From Fimenecus sp963590415 (lineage in GTDB: Bacteria; Bacillota; Clostridia; Oscillospirales; Acutalibacteraceae): DNA of 45,512 nucleotides. The notes under the pieces are model-generated. The model saw only the letters and a list, made by a program, of their open reading frames with translations. It was not told the DNA's origin and made no database searches. Shown here piece after piece: positions 26,324 to 34,010 of this stretch (position 1 is the stretch's first letter; each line of letters begins with the position of its first letter). A program made the translations under genes and the position numbers. Location of the stretch: assembly GCA_963590415.1 (NCBI GenBank), contig CAVAPB010000018.1, forward strand, positions 1-45,512, written 5' to 3'.

Positions 26324-27874
26324 TTACCAAGACATAGTATCGTCGAAATCGACAAGAGTCGGGTCAACGGGCTCCTCGCCCAAAACCGTTGTCATATACT
26401 TGTTTATGTTCTCACGCATATCTCTTCTTGAGATTGTTCTCGGGTCCATAAGGTCCTGCGGAACCCAAATAAAGCTGATGTTCCTCTCCCTTGCCTGATC
26501 GTCGAAAATACCGACAAGTCCGTCCATACCCTTACAGGAAATCTGGTCATACATAATAACCATATCGGCATTGAACTCGTCGACAATTCTCCAAAGCTCA
26601 TCGACAACATTCTGATAGCCACCCTTGGTATGCTTTCTCATTGTGGTGCGCTGAAGTGTTTTTGCGTAAGTCTGAAGCGCTTTTTCCTTGTCCGAGGTAT
26701 CGTACATAATATAAGAAATCATAGTTTCCATATCCATTACGACATTTACGCCCCAGCAGTTTTCAAGCCAGTTGGCAAGGCTCGTATAATAGTTTGCGGG
26801 ACACGACCAGACGATAGCTCTGTGGCGCATTGCCTTTGAAACCATTTCGTGCTTCTCGTAGCCCTTCATCATAAGCTTGTTGACCTTTTTGTCAATCTTG
26901 GTATAAAGTGAGTTCATACCGCCCGAAATGTGGAAATAGAACAGCCTGTAAAGCCAGAATGTAGCGCCCGTCATCTGCGGATAATCGGTCTTGTTTATAT
27001 CCCATTTCATCATTTCGTATTCAAGCTGCTTGTTATATCTGTTCATTGCGGTAAAGAAAGCGTCCCAGTCGAACTTGACGCCCATCTGCTCCTCAACGAA
27101 CTTGATAGCCGACTTAACCTCGTCAACCGCATACTGCTGAACATCCTCGCCGTTGTAGCGGAGCGGTACATTTATCGGATGAGTCGGAACATTAAATCTT
27201 CTGTCGATAAAGCTCGAATTGATTACCGAACCGTCGCACGGCATATTGCAGGTCAGAGCACATTTGCCGAGCATTGGATAGTCGTCGTTAATCGCAACTC
27301 CCGCCTCTGCCGACGGCAAGGGACAAACATCCGCGGGAACGCCGTAGCTTTCCGTAATGTCAAGGTAATGCGGAGTTATCTGCTGATCAACCATTGATGT
27401 AAGGAAAATCGGGAGCGTCGAAACATGAATGTCGTGAATTCCCGGAAATCCTGCCGTAAACTCCGAAGAGAAAATCTCATCGACAAGTATTGTCTTATCG
27501 CTCATCTTTGAGTGCTTGTGAAAATGCTTGTCGTTTGTGAGCGAATAACGAATCATATCCGTTACGGGCTTAACCATACCGTAGAAATGGAGATGAGCAA
27601 TACGCAAATGCGTGCCTCTCAAGCCCTCGGTATGCCTGTCAACCCAGGCGGGAGCGGAAAGGTACGAAGCCATCCAGCGATAGTTCCATATACCCTTTAC
27701 CGTAGACACGGGAGCCTTGAGAGCCATAACGATTATGCTTTTCCAAGTGATAAGCCAACGGTAATAATCATACATTGTATCACGCAGGCCTCTCCACTCG
27801 CGGTGCTTGAGTATGCCCGTTTTATCCTTGTGAAGCTTGCCGAGATTTTTCGGCTCATTTACCCAAAATCCCAT
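26324..27874 (-). CDS. HgdB-family iron-sulfur protein, long form (516 residues)
   Basis: Member of the 2-hydroxyacyl-CoA dehydratase / double-cubane protein superfamily. It is longer than a typical subunit (about 380-430), with extra N-terminal sequence rich in Trp and Lys. Cys residues that could hold a cluster are in ADVCPLPSAEAG (184) and GKCALTCNMPCDGS (205, 209, 213), with others in VWSCPANYY and YDQISCKGMDGLVG. The C-terminal half has the superfamily pattern of a helix-rich domain followed by a GMDG loop. Its start overlaps the stop of the gene above by one base. It probably pairs with that protein and is fed electrons by the HgdC-like ATPase. The substrate is unknown; no CoA-transferase gene is adjacent. 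Confidence 0.85.
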   Translation of the reverse strand: MGFWVNEPKNLGKLHKDKTGILKHREWRGLRDTMYDYYRWLITWKSIIVMALKAPVSTVKGIWNYRWMASYLSAPAWVDRHTEGLRGTHLRIAHLHFYGMVKPVTDMIRYSLTNDKHFHKHSKMSDKTILVDEIFSSEFTAGFPGIHDIHVSTLPIFLTSMVDQQITPHYLDITESYGVPADVCPLPSAEAGVAINDDYPMLGKCALTCNMPCDGSVINSSFIDRRFNVPTHPINVPLRYNGEDVQQYAVDEVKSAIKFVEEQMGVKFDWDAFFTAMNRYNKQLEYEMMKWDINKTDYPQMTGATFWLYRLFYFHISGGMNSLYTKIDKKVNKLMMKGYEKHEMVSKAMRHRAIVWSCPANYYTSLANWLENCWGVNVVMDMETMISYIMYDTSDKEKALQTYAKTLQRTTMRKHTKGGYQNVVDELWRIVDEFNADMVIMYDQISCKGMDGLVGIFDDQARERNISFIWVPQDLMDPRTISRRDMRENINKYMTTVLGEEPVDPTLVDFDDTMSW

Positions 27875-29070
27875 TATTTCGCCCCCTTGTCTTTCTGTAT
27901 CTTCTTAATTTCAAGGCTTTCCACAAAAGCCTGAACTCTTGTTCTCAACTGACCCGAAGCGCTTGCGGTGTACTGACGGTCAACCGTAACCGACGGAATA
28001 CCGAACTCGTTTGTCATTATGTGAGAGGCAAGCGCTCTCTCATATCCCCAATACTCACAGAACTTTATCTGCTCGTAAATAACGCCGTCGGCATGATAAT
28101 TGTTTACAAGGTCTCTGACATATTCTTTTCTGCCCCTTACCTTGTCCTGACTCATATATCTCGGGCACTGACAGGTACGCATATAGTGAAGAACTATTTG
28201 TTCAAGCACATTGTGGTCGTCCGTGAGCATAATTTCCTCACGGCCCGGGAGCGAACCGAAACAATATCTGTCCGCAACGACGAGTGCGCCCGACTCCTCG
28301 ATAAGCTTTGTAAAATCGGGGTCGTCCATTTCGGAGCCTACCACAACTACCTTTGCCCTGTAATTTTTCTTTTCGTCGGGAACTCTTGTCTTTAATTCCT
28401 CTGCGGTCTCACGCAGCTTGTCGATTATAAGATACTTGGGACAGCAATATGTAACAAGGTTTATAACATGGAATTCATATCCCGTAATTCTCGGGTTTTC
28501 CTCTTTCCTGTATTCGCCGATTTCCGTAATAAGGCGGCAAACCTCATTGTGCTCGGCAACAGCCTTTCTCAGTGACTCCTCGCTTATATCGACATCATAT
28601 ACCTCATGAAGCCTGTCAAGCACCTTTGTCTGCATTTGGTTGACATAATGCTTTACCGTATGCGGTTCAATCTTGAACGGAATGTCCGAAATCGAAACAA
28701 AGAACTTGTCGTTGGCAACAAGGTTGAGAAGCTCAAAGTGCTCGTATGTTCTGTTCATTTCAGAACACGATTCGGAGCCTATGAGAGCCGACAGAAAGTT
28801 ATATCCTCCCTCAATACCCCTCTCCAAAAGAGCCTTTGAATACCCGCAAAGATACGAGCTCATATAATATGTGGCAATGTCCAATGAGCCGGTTCTCGGC
28901 GCTCTCAGACGCACCGAAAAGCAGTTGCCCACATTGAGCAAAACCTCGGGAATGTGATAACAGGTGTATGCAACCGCCCTGTTACCGTCTTTGATAGCCT
29001 CGTCAACAAGCTCGTTTTTAGCTTCCTGCAACAGGTTCTCAAAGTAAATTAAATGCTTTAAGTCCTTCAC
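27874..29070 (-). CDS. HgdB-family iron-sulfur protein (398 residues)
   Basis: Second dehydratase-like subunit and closer to the classic form. Motifs are YTCYHIPEVLLNVGNCF (Cys37, Cys50), SSYLCGYSKALLERG (Cys75), GSEMDDPDF, YEQIKFCEYWGYERA, and the family end GQLRTRVQAFVESLE. Known members use such Cys to bind a [4Fe-4S] or a double cubane for reductive dehydration or reduction of small unreactive substrates. The ATG overlaps the stop of the CooC-like gene by 4 bases. Together with the 516-residue protein it could form a heterodimer. Confidence 0.9.
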   Translation of the reverse strand: MKDLKHLIYFENLLQEAKNELVDEAIKDGNRAVAYTCYHIPEVLLNVGNCFSVRLRAPRTGSLDIATYYMSSYLCGYSKALLERGIEGGYNFLSALIGSESCSEMNRTYEHFELLNLVANDKFFVSISDIPFKIEPHTVKHYVNQMQTKVLDRLHEVYDVDISEESLRKAVAEHNEVCRLITEIGEYRKEENPRITGYEFHVINLVTYCCPKYLIIDKLRETAEELKTRVPDEKKNYRAKVVVVGSEMDDPDFTKLIEESGALVVADRYCFGSLPGREEIMLTDDHNVLEQIVLHYMRTCQCPRYMSQDKVRGRKEYVRDLVNNYHADGVIYEQIKFCEYWGYERALASHIMTNEFGIPSVTVDRQYTASASGQLRTRVQAFVESLEIKKIQKDKGAK

Positions 29071-29831
29071 CCTAATACCTCCAGTTTCTCAAGCGCTCTT
29101 TTAACGCCGGTAACTACATTTGAATTTTCGGGAAGATTGAAAACATTCTCCCCTTTTATATCGAACTCGGCAAGGTTTTTGTCGTCTCCGATAAAGCTCA
29201 AAACCTCAATACCGTTCGTATCGATATATTTAAGAAGCGACTCATCGGTAATACGGTTGACAATCGCTCCCGTTTTTTCATACATAACAAGCGAATCGGC
29301 AACGCTTTTAATTGTGTTTATTACCTGACAGCCCTTTTTGCTCGGGTCGGTAATCAAAAGAAGATGCGTTACCTTTTCCATAACCCTGCGGTTAATCTGC
29401 TCAACGCCCGCCTCGCCGTCAATAACTACATAGTCAAACTCGTTTGAGACAAGAGAAATAACCTCTTTAAGATAAGAATTTATCTTACAGTAACAGCCTG
29501 CGCTTTCGGGTCTGCCGATTGCTATGAACGAAAAGCCGTCGGTTTCAACCAAGGCGTCGAATATTCTGTACTTTGCCTCGCCCAAAAGCTCAATAGCAGT
29601 CCTCGTGTCGCCTGCGTCAACGGAATTTACAATTTCCTTTCTTATGTCGTCTATCGTAATTCCGACGTCAATTCCCAACGCCGTGGCAAGCCCTACGGCA
29701 GGGTCTGCGTCGATTGCAAGTATGCGCTTGTCGGGATACCTTTCGACAAGGCATCTGACAATAGTCGCTGAAATCGAAGTTTTTCCGACTCCGCCCTTTC
29801 CTGCAACCGCCAAAATAGTTGTCTTCCCCAT
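29067..29831 (-). CDS. CooC-type P-loop ATPase (nickel-enzyme maturation family)
   Basis: First gene of the operon, 254 residues. The deviant Walker A of MinD/ParA-type ATPases is AGKGGVGKTS at 10-19; ADADP-like IDADPAVGLA follows at 40-49. The CooC hallmark is the CxC pair in AGCYCKINSYLK (Cys113, Cys115), which in CooC binds metal at the dimer interface and is used to load nickel into carbon monoxide dehydrogenase. No CO dehydrogenase catalytic gene lies in the window. Paired with an ACS-domain-like protein in the same operon, it suggests maturation of a metal enzyme, which is an inference. A consensus-like promoter lies about 20 bases upstream; the ribosome site GGTGA is weak. Confidence 0.88.
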   Translation of the reverse strand: MGKTTILAVAGKGGVGKTSISATIVRCLVERYPDKRILAIDADPAVGLATALGIDVGITIDDIRKEIVNSVDAGDTRTAIELLGEAKYRIFDALVETDGFSFIAIGRPESAGCYCKINSYLKEVISLVSNEFDYVVIDGEAGVEQINRRVMEKVTHLLLITDPSKKGCQVINTIKSVADSLVMYEKTGAIVNRITDESLLKYIDTNGIEVLSFIGDDKNLAEFDIKGENVFNLPENSNVVTGVKRALEKLEVLG

Positions 29832-29849
29832 TAAAAATCACCAATCTAT

Positions 29850-29878
29850 ATTATATAATAGGATTTTTGTTAAATCAA
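29850..29878 (-). promoter_or_regulatory. Sigma-A promoter of the CooC-HgdB-HgdC operon
   Basis: On the minus strand TTGATT (29873-29878) and TATAAT (29850-29855) are spaced by exactly 17 bases. It would drive all six genes down to 24657. No operator palindrome is obvious. Confidence 0.8.
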
Positions 29879-29963
29879 TATCAATCTCGAAAATAAAAAT
29901 ATTAAAATTTTGTTGATTATGTGGTACAATGTGCTTACAGAGTATTTTTCAAGGGGGTTAAAT

Positions 29964-31391
29964 ATGAAGTACATCAGCAAAAAGGAAAAGGTCAGTTACT
30001 ACACCGGCCTTGCGGGTCAGAACCTCGTCTATTCGCTCATAGGCGGCTCTTTCTTCACATACTTTATGACGGACATTGCAATGTTCCCGGCTATTGTCGT
30101 TTCCGTCCTCTTGATTGTGATGAAGGTCTGGGACGGAATAAACGACCCTATTGTCGGCTCAATGATTGACAAGCACACCTTCAAAAACGGCGAAAAGCTC
30201 CGTCCGTTCCTGCGCTACACACCGTTGCCCGTGGGAATTTTCACGGTGCTTATCTTCGTGGTGTTCTCAACCAAGGAAAGCCTTTTGTGGCTTCGCATCG
30301 CTTACTTTGTAATAATGTATATATGTTGGGACCTTATATACACAATGCAGGATGTTGCGATATGGGGCATAACCTCAAGCGTTTCTCCCGACACCGATGA
30401 AAGAGACAACTTTGTAAAGTGGGCAAGGACTGTCGGCTCGTGCTTCTACGGTGCGTTCAGCATGGGCGTTCCGATGGTTCTTGAAATGGCAGTCAGGTCC
30501 TCGGGCAACTCCATGGCGTTTATGACGCTTGTATTTGCAATTATCTTAGGTCTCGGCGGAGCAATGATAAGCCGCCGTGCGTATCAGGCGCAGGAAAGGG
30601 TTCTTGTCGTGCGTGAAAAGCAGCAGGAAACTCTGTGGGAAAGCTTTTCACTGCTCTTCAAAAACAAGATGCTTCTGCTCGTAACGCTCGCAAATCTGCT
30701 CGGCGCACTCGGCTTCGGAAGCAACCTTGTTACATATTTCTTCAAGTATGAAATACCGCCTATCGGTAGCGGACTTATAGGCGCACTGGGTCTTACCACC
30801 ATATTCGCCATGATAACGGGCTTGCCCGGATTTATCGGTATGGTATTTGCAGACAAGCTTAAAAAGCTGTTTAACGGATATGTAAACACGCTGATATTTA
30901 TGCAGGCATGTAATGTTGTTGTGCGTATTATCGCATACTTTGTCGGCTATGACGGTAAGAATCTTTGGGTATCGCTTGCACTTATCGGTCTCGGCTGTAT
31001 TCCGATGGGCGCACAGTCGATAGCACAGACCTCGATTTTCTGCGACAGCATTGACTATATGGAATGGAAAACAGGAAAGCGCACCGAGGGCATCACATTT
31101 TCAATGCAGACCTCGTTTACAAAGATTTCCTCGGGAATTACGGCAGGTCTTGCGACGCTTGCTCTTCATCTGCTCAAATATGTTGCGGTGCCCGATGAAG
31201 CGACGGTGTTTATCGGCACACAAACAACGGCTTTTGACAAGTGGATATGGCCTCTTGTAATACTCACTCCCGCACTTGCGAGCTTTTTGTACATTATCCC
31301 GTTGCTGTTCATCAACTACACGCCCGAAAAGCGCAGAATTGTCGAAACTGAGCTTGCCGAACGACGCAGACAAACGCAGAGCGTACAATAA
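29964..31391 (+). CDS. GPH-family sugar:cation symporter (MelB-like)
   Basis: A twelve-helix transporter of the glycoside-pentoside-hexuronide:cation symporter family (MFS superfamily), 475 residues. The start is the ATG at 29964 with AAGGGGG before it; the open frame upstream is not needed. The cation-site motif lies in VMKVWDGINDPIVGSMID, and the loop after helix 4 has DVAIWGITSSVSPDTDERD, both typical of MelB-type proteins. It probably brings a glycoside or uronide into the cell with Na+ or H+. It diverges from the CooC-HgdB operon, and an extended -10 TGGTACAAT (29923-29930) lies upstream. Whether the two are functionally linked cannot be told. Confidence 0.88.
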   Translation: MKYISKKEKVSYYTGLAGQNLVYSLIGGSFFTYFMTDIAMFPAIVVSVLLIVMKVWDGINDPIVGSMIDKHTFKNGEKLRPFLRYTPLPVGIFTVLIFVVFSTKESLLWLRIAYFVIMYICWDLIYTMQDVAIWGITSSVSPDTDERDNFVKWARTVGSCFYGAFSMGVPMVLEMAVRSSGNSMAFMTLVFAIILGLGGAMISRRAYQAQERVLVVREKQQETLWESFSLLFKNKMLLLVTLANLLGALGFGSNLVTYFFKYEIPPIGSGLIGALGLTTIFAMITGLPGFIGMVFADKLKKLFNGYVNTLIFMQACNVVVRIIAYFVGYDGKNLWVSLALIGLGCIPMGAQSIAQTSIFCDSIDYMEWKTGKRTEGITFSMQTSFTKISSGITAGLATLALHLLKYVAVPDEATVFIGTQTTAFDKWIWPLVILTPALASFLYIIPLLFINYTPEKRRIVETELAERRRQTQSVQ

Positions 31392-31404
31392 CAGGAAAAT
31401 TAAG

Positions 31405-31430
31405 AGACCGTCGTTGACGGTCTTTTAATT
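31405..31430 (+). terminator. Terminator after the GPH symporter gene
   Basis: AGACCGTC pairs with GACGGTCT around a GTT loop, followed by TTTAATTTT. It ends just before the first 164-bp repeat. Confidence 0.85.
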
Positions 31431-31432
31431 TT

Positions 31433-31596
31433 GGTCGAGATGACAGGACCTGACAAGGCAAGCCTTGTCAGTCTTTTCTTCAATTATATGTCAGTTTTGC
31501 TCCGCAAAACATGGACGATTGCAGGTTCAAGTCCTGAATGATTTTTATTAACATAAATAAAAAAAGCAGCTTACATAACAAATTCTGTTTTGACAA
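31433..31596 (+). repeat. 164-bp tandem repeat, copy 1
   Basis: The unit begins with GGTCGAGATGACAGGAC, identical to the end of the tRNA-Pro gene downstream (read antisense). A perfect 10-bp hairpin follows (CTGACAAGGC with GCCTTGTCAG), then a second one (TTTTGC with GCAAAA), then GCAGGTTCAAGTCCTG, the T-arm of the same tRNA in the opposite orientation. An A/T-rich tail of about 60 bases ends the unit. Confidence 0.9.
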
Positions 31597-31760
31597 GGTC
31601 GAGATGACAGGACCTGACAAGGCAAGCCTTGTCAGTCTTTTCTTCAATTATATGTCAGTTTTGCTCCGCAAAACATGGACGATTGCAGGTTCAAGTCCTG
31701 AATGATTTTTATTAACATAAATAAAAAAAGCAGCTTACATAACAAATTCTGTTTTGACAA
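31597..31760 (+). repeat. 164-bp tandem repeat, copy 2
   Basis: Reads identical to copy 1 over the full 164 bases, directly head to tail with no spacer. Exact identity means either a very recent duplication or an assembly effect. Confidence 0.9.
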
Positions 31761-31864
31761 GGTCGAGATGACAGGACCTGACAAGGCAAGCCTTGTCAGT
31801 CTTTTCTTCAATTATATGTCCGTTTTGCTCCGCAAAACATGGACGATTGCAGGTTCAAGTCCTG
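31761..31864 (+). repeat. 164-bp tandem repeat, partial copy 3
   Basis: The first 104 bases match copies 1 and 2 with one difference: GTCCG instead of GTCAG, which restores pairing GTCC/GGAC at the base of the second hairpin. It then runs into TCGGAACC and the tRNA-Pro terminator instead of the A/T-rich tail. The better pairing suggests that this is the ancestral copy. Confidence 0.85.
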
Positions 31865-31881
31865 TCGGAACCTTAAACCAT

Positions 31882-31917
31882 AAAAACAGCCCCCTGCAGA
31901 AACAGGGGGCTGTTTTT
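31882..31917 (-). terminator. Terminator of tRNA-Pro (bidirectional hairpin)
   Basis: AAAAACAGCCCCCTG pairs perfectly with CAGGGGGCTGTTTTT (15 bp, 6-base loop). It begins two bases after the encoded CCA of tRNA-Pro on the minus strand and can work both ways. Confidence 0.88.
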
Positions 31918-31918
31918 A

Positions 31919-31995
31919 TGGTCGAGATGACAGGACTTGAACCTGCGGCCTCTGCGTCCCGAACGCAGCGCTCTACCAAACTGAGCCACATCTCG
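31919..31995 (-). tRNA. tRNA-Pro (anticodon CGG)
   Basis: On the minus strand the acceptor stem CGAGATG/CATCTCG, a D-arm, the anticodon loop TTCGGGA on stem TGCG-type pairs, and the T-arm GCAGGTTCAAGTCCTGT form a full cloverleaf. CCA is encoded. The anticodon reads CGG for CCG codons. Pieces of its 3' end are repeated three times just downstream. Confidence 0.95.
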
Positions 31996-32156
31996 ATAGC
32001 ATATGTTTTTTTAACGCTCGAATATTATAATATATATTAGCGGTAAAATCAAGTAGAATTTTAGATTTTTTGCAAATGTTGTCAACATATTCAAAAAGCT
32101 GTGTATTTACAACAGTTTTTTTGTGTCGGAGATACTCAAAAATATTTAATTAACAC

Positions 32157-32185
32157 TTGATTTTTACCAAAAAATAGAATATATT
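32157..32185 (+). promoter_or_regulatory. Promoter of the M28 peptidase gene
   Basis: TTGATT (32157-32162) and TATATT (32180-32185) are spaced by 17 bases in an A/T-rich gap. The remaining gap 31996-32156 shows no gene. Confidence 0.65.
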
Positions 32186-32218
32186 TATACAGTATTTTAT
32201 TTTGGGAGGTTAATATAT

Positions 32219-33616
32219 ATGAAAGAAGAAAACAGGGAGTATGGTCAGGTCGCATACGACATAGTTGAGCATGCTGCCAAAAAAATCGGTTCTCGTCTTC
32301 CCGGCTCTGAGGGCGAAAGAAAATTTCACGACTATATGTGCGGAAAGCTCGAAGAAATCGGCATTAAGCCCGTCAAGGAAGAATTTGCCGTTTCTCCCCG
32401 TTCCGGTATCGGCGGATTGGGATACGCAGGATACTTCGGCATTATCATGAGCGCTCTTACATATTTCGCACTTCACAATGAGAATTTGTGGTTTGCAATG
32501 GCTATTGCGGGTCTTATATTCGTATTTTGGCTCGTTTTCAGCTGCTTCTTCTATAAAAAATGGTTTGATATGTTCTTCCCCGAGAAGATATCAATGAACT
32601 CATACGGTGAGCTTCTCCCCGAGGACGGAAATTACGATTACACAATAGTTCTTTCCGGACACACGGACACAAGCTGGACATGGAGACATTCGGAAAACAC
32701 ATATAAGCACAGGAACAAGCCCATTCTCGGACTTCTTACAGTTTACGGCAAGGTAGGCTTCGGCGCAATCTGTGTATTCCTCAATGTCGGCATTGCTGTT
32801 GCAATGGCTGTTATTTACGGCGCTTACAAAATCTCGACTTCCTGCGGACTTGACGCGTCCGGATATTCGTTCACTTCCGATTGGGCATACAATATGTATA
32901 TGTGGTCATATAACATTTTGACAAGCACATCGTTTAAGACATTTACCGGCGTTGTTCTTCTCGTCCTTCCTGTTATCACCGCAATCGGCAGCGCATTTGT
33001 TGCTATGTGGGGTGACCCTCACGAAGAAAACGCTTCAAGAGGCGCTATGGACAATGCAACAGGTATCGGTCTCAGCTACGCTGTTATAAAGTATTTTAAG
33101 GAGCACCCCGAAAAGATGCCCAAGAACTGCCGTATCATTGATTACAACTGCGGTTCGGAGGAAGCCGGTCTTCGCGGTTCTATGGCCTTTGCCGCAGAGC
33201 ACAAGTATGACGGTATGCTTGAAAACTGTTGGAACCTTAACATCGACTCCGTTGCCGACAAGGATTACTTTGAGGTTGTTATTAAGGATGACTGGCAGGG
33301 CTGCCGTTTCGACAAAGATCTTGAAAAGATGTTCAAGGACACATTTGCAGAGCTCGGTATCGAATCAAAGACAAACGGTTGTATTCACAACCCCGTAGGC
33401 GGTTGCGACTCAACGCCTATGACCCGAGCAGGCGTAAAATCAGTAACATTTGCGGCTCAGAACCCGATGCTTACATATTATTATCACACTTGGAGAGACT
33501 TGCCCGAGCGCTTTGAACCCGAAACCGTATCGACAGGCTTCGATGTTCTTCTCGGAGTTATCGACAAGATTGACAAATTCCAGCAGGAAAACGGCTTCAA
33601 CGGTGTAAACCACTGA
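32219..33616 (+). CDS. M28-family zinc aminopeptidase with membrane helices
   Basis: A 465-residue metallopeptidase-like protein. GGGAGG lies 9 bases before the ATG. The M28 metal-site motifs are present: SGHTDTSWTWRH (first His and Asp), GAMDNATGIGLSY (bridging Asp), GSEEAGLRGS (catalytic and metal Glu), LNIDSVAD (Asp) and a late His in YYYHTW. Two hydrophobic stretches near 65-115, and two more near 180-260, split the peptidase motifs, so the fold seems to carry membrane-spanning insertions between the N-terminal part and the GAMDN motif. It probably removes N-terminal residues from peptides at the membrane. Monocistronic. Confidence 0.88.
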   Translation: MKEENREYGQVAYDIVEHAAKKIGSRLPGSEGERKFHDYMCGKLEEIGIKPVKEEFAVSPRSGIGGLGYAGYFGIIMSALTYFALHNENLWFAMAIAGLIFVFWLVFSCFFYKKWFDMFFPEKISMNSYGELLPEDGNYDYTIVLSGHTDTSWTWRHSENTYKHRNKPILGLLTVYGKVGFGAICVFLNVGIAVAMAVIYGAYKISTSCGLDASGYSFTSDWAYNMYMWSYNILTSTSFKTFTGVVLLVLPVITAIGSAFVAMWGDPHEENASRGAMDNATGIGLSYAVIKYFKEHPEKMPKNCRIIDYNCGSEEAGLRGSMAFAAEHKYDGMLENCWNLNIDSVADKDYFEVVIKDDWQGCRFDKDLEKMFKDTFAELGIESKTNGCIHNPVGGCDSTPMTRAGVKSVTFAAQNPMLTYYYHTWRDLPERFEPETVSTGFDVLLGVIDKIDKFQQENGFNGVNH

Positions 33617-33633
33617 TAAGTCAATAAAATCAG

Positions 33634-33677
33634 GAGCGAAAGGTTGGCTGAGCGTTAACTTTTCGCTCTTGTTTTTT
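33634..33677 (+). terminator. Terminator after the M28 peptidase gene
   Basis: GAGCGAAA (33634-33641) pairs with TTTCGCTC (33661-33668), with further GTT/AAC pairing inside, followed by TTGTTTTTTGTT. Confidence 0.85.
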
Positions 33678-33721
33678 GTTCCGTTAAATGATATACTAAT
33701 CCGGAAACGAGGTAATACTAT

Positions 33722-33964
33722 ATGATGATAAACGGACACGATATTCCAGAAATCGCCTTTTTTGAAAACAAAAATGTTTTCACTGGCAGCGACGGTAAAG
33801 ATTTCAGATACAGGCTTGCAAATTCGGACGGAAGGCTTGAAGTAAGCGTCTGGTATGAGGACATATGCTTCGAGCTGTGCCACGACCCCGAAAGCGAAAC
33901 CTTTGAGTTGAGCAACAACGCTTTACCGAGTGCCGTTGATTGGATTTTCAGCCACAAAAAATAA
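33722..33964 (+). CDS. Small acidic protein of unknown function (80 residues)
   Basis: A short gene with its own ribosome site (GAGG 9 bases before ATGATG) and its own terminator. The protein is acidic, soluble and without a signal or membrane helix. It shows alternating strands (FRYRLANSDGRLEVSVWYED) and an end ALPSAVDWIFSHKK. I do not recognise it. Placement between two terminators supports an independent gene, but no function can be given. Confidence 0.7.
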   Translation: MMINGHDIPEIAFFENKNVFTGSDGKDFRYRLANSDGRLEVSVWYEDICFELCHDPESETFELSNNALPSAVDWIFSHKK

Positions 33965-33969
33965 AGATA

Positions 33970-34010
33970 AACGCCGATACAATGAACAGCTCTTGTATCG
34001 GCGTTGTTTT
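33970..34010 (+). terminator. Terminator after the 80-residue protein gene
   Basis: AACGCCGATACAA (33970-33982) pairs perfectly with TTGTATCGGCGTT (33993-34005), 13 bp, then GTTTT. It lies in the gap between two convergent genes. Confidence 0.9.

Noticed and set aside
26930..27397. Plus-strand open frame of 155 codons opposite the 516-residue HgdB-like gene
   Set aside because: Shadow frame with no ribosome site; the opposite strand has the family motifs and operon coupling.
31433..31864. Possible CRISPR array
   Set aside because: Units are 164 bp, directly adjoining with no unique spacers, and no cas gene is present.
31702..32040. Plus-strand open frame of 112 codons over the repeat and tRNA-Pro
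   Set aside because: Its second half is the antisense of tRNA-Pro (the familiar false product with MTGLEPAASASRTQRS), and its first half is the 164-bp repeat. No ribosome site.
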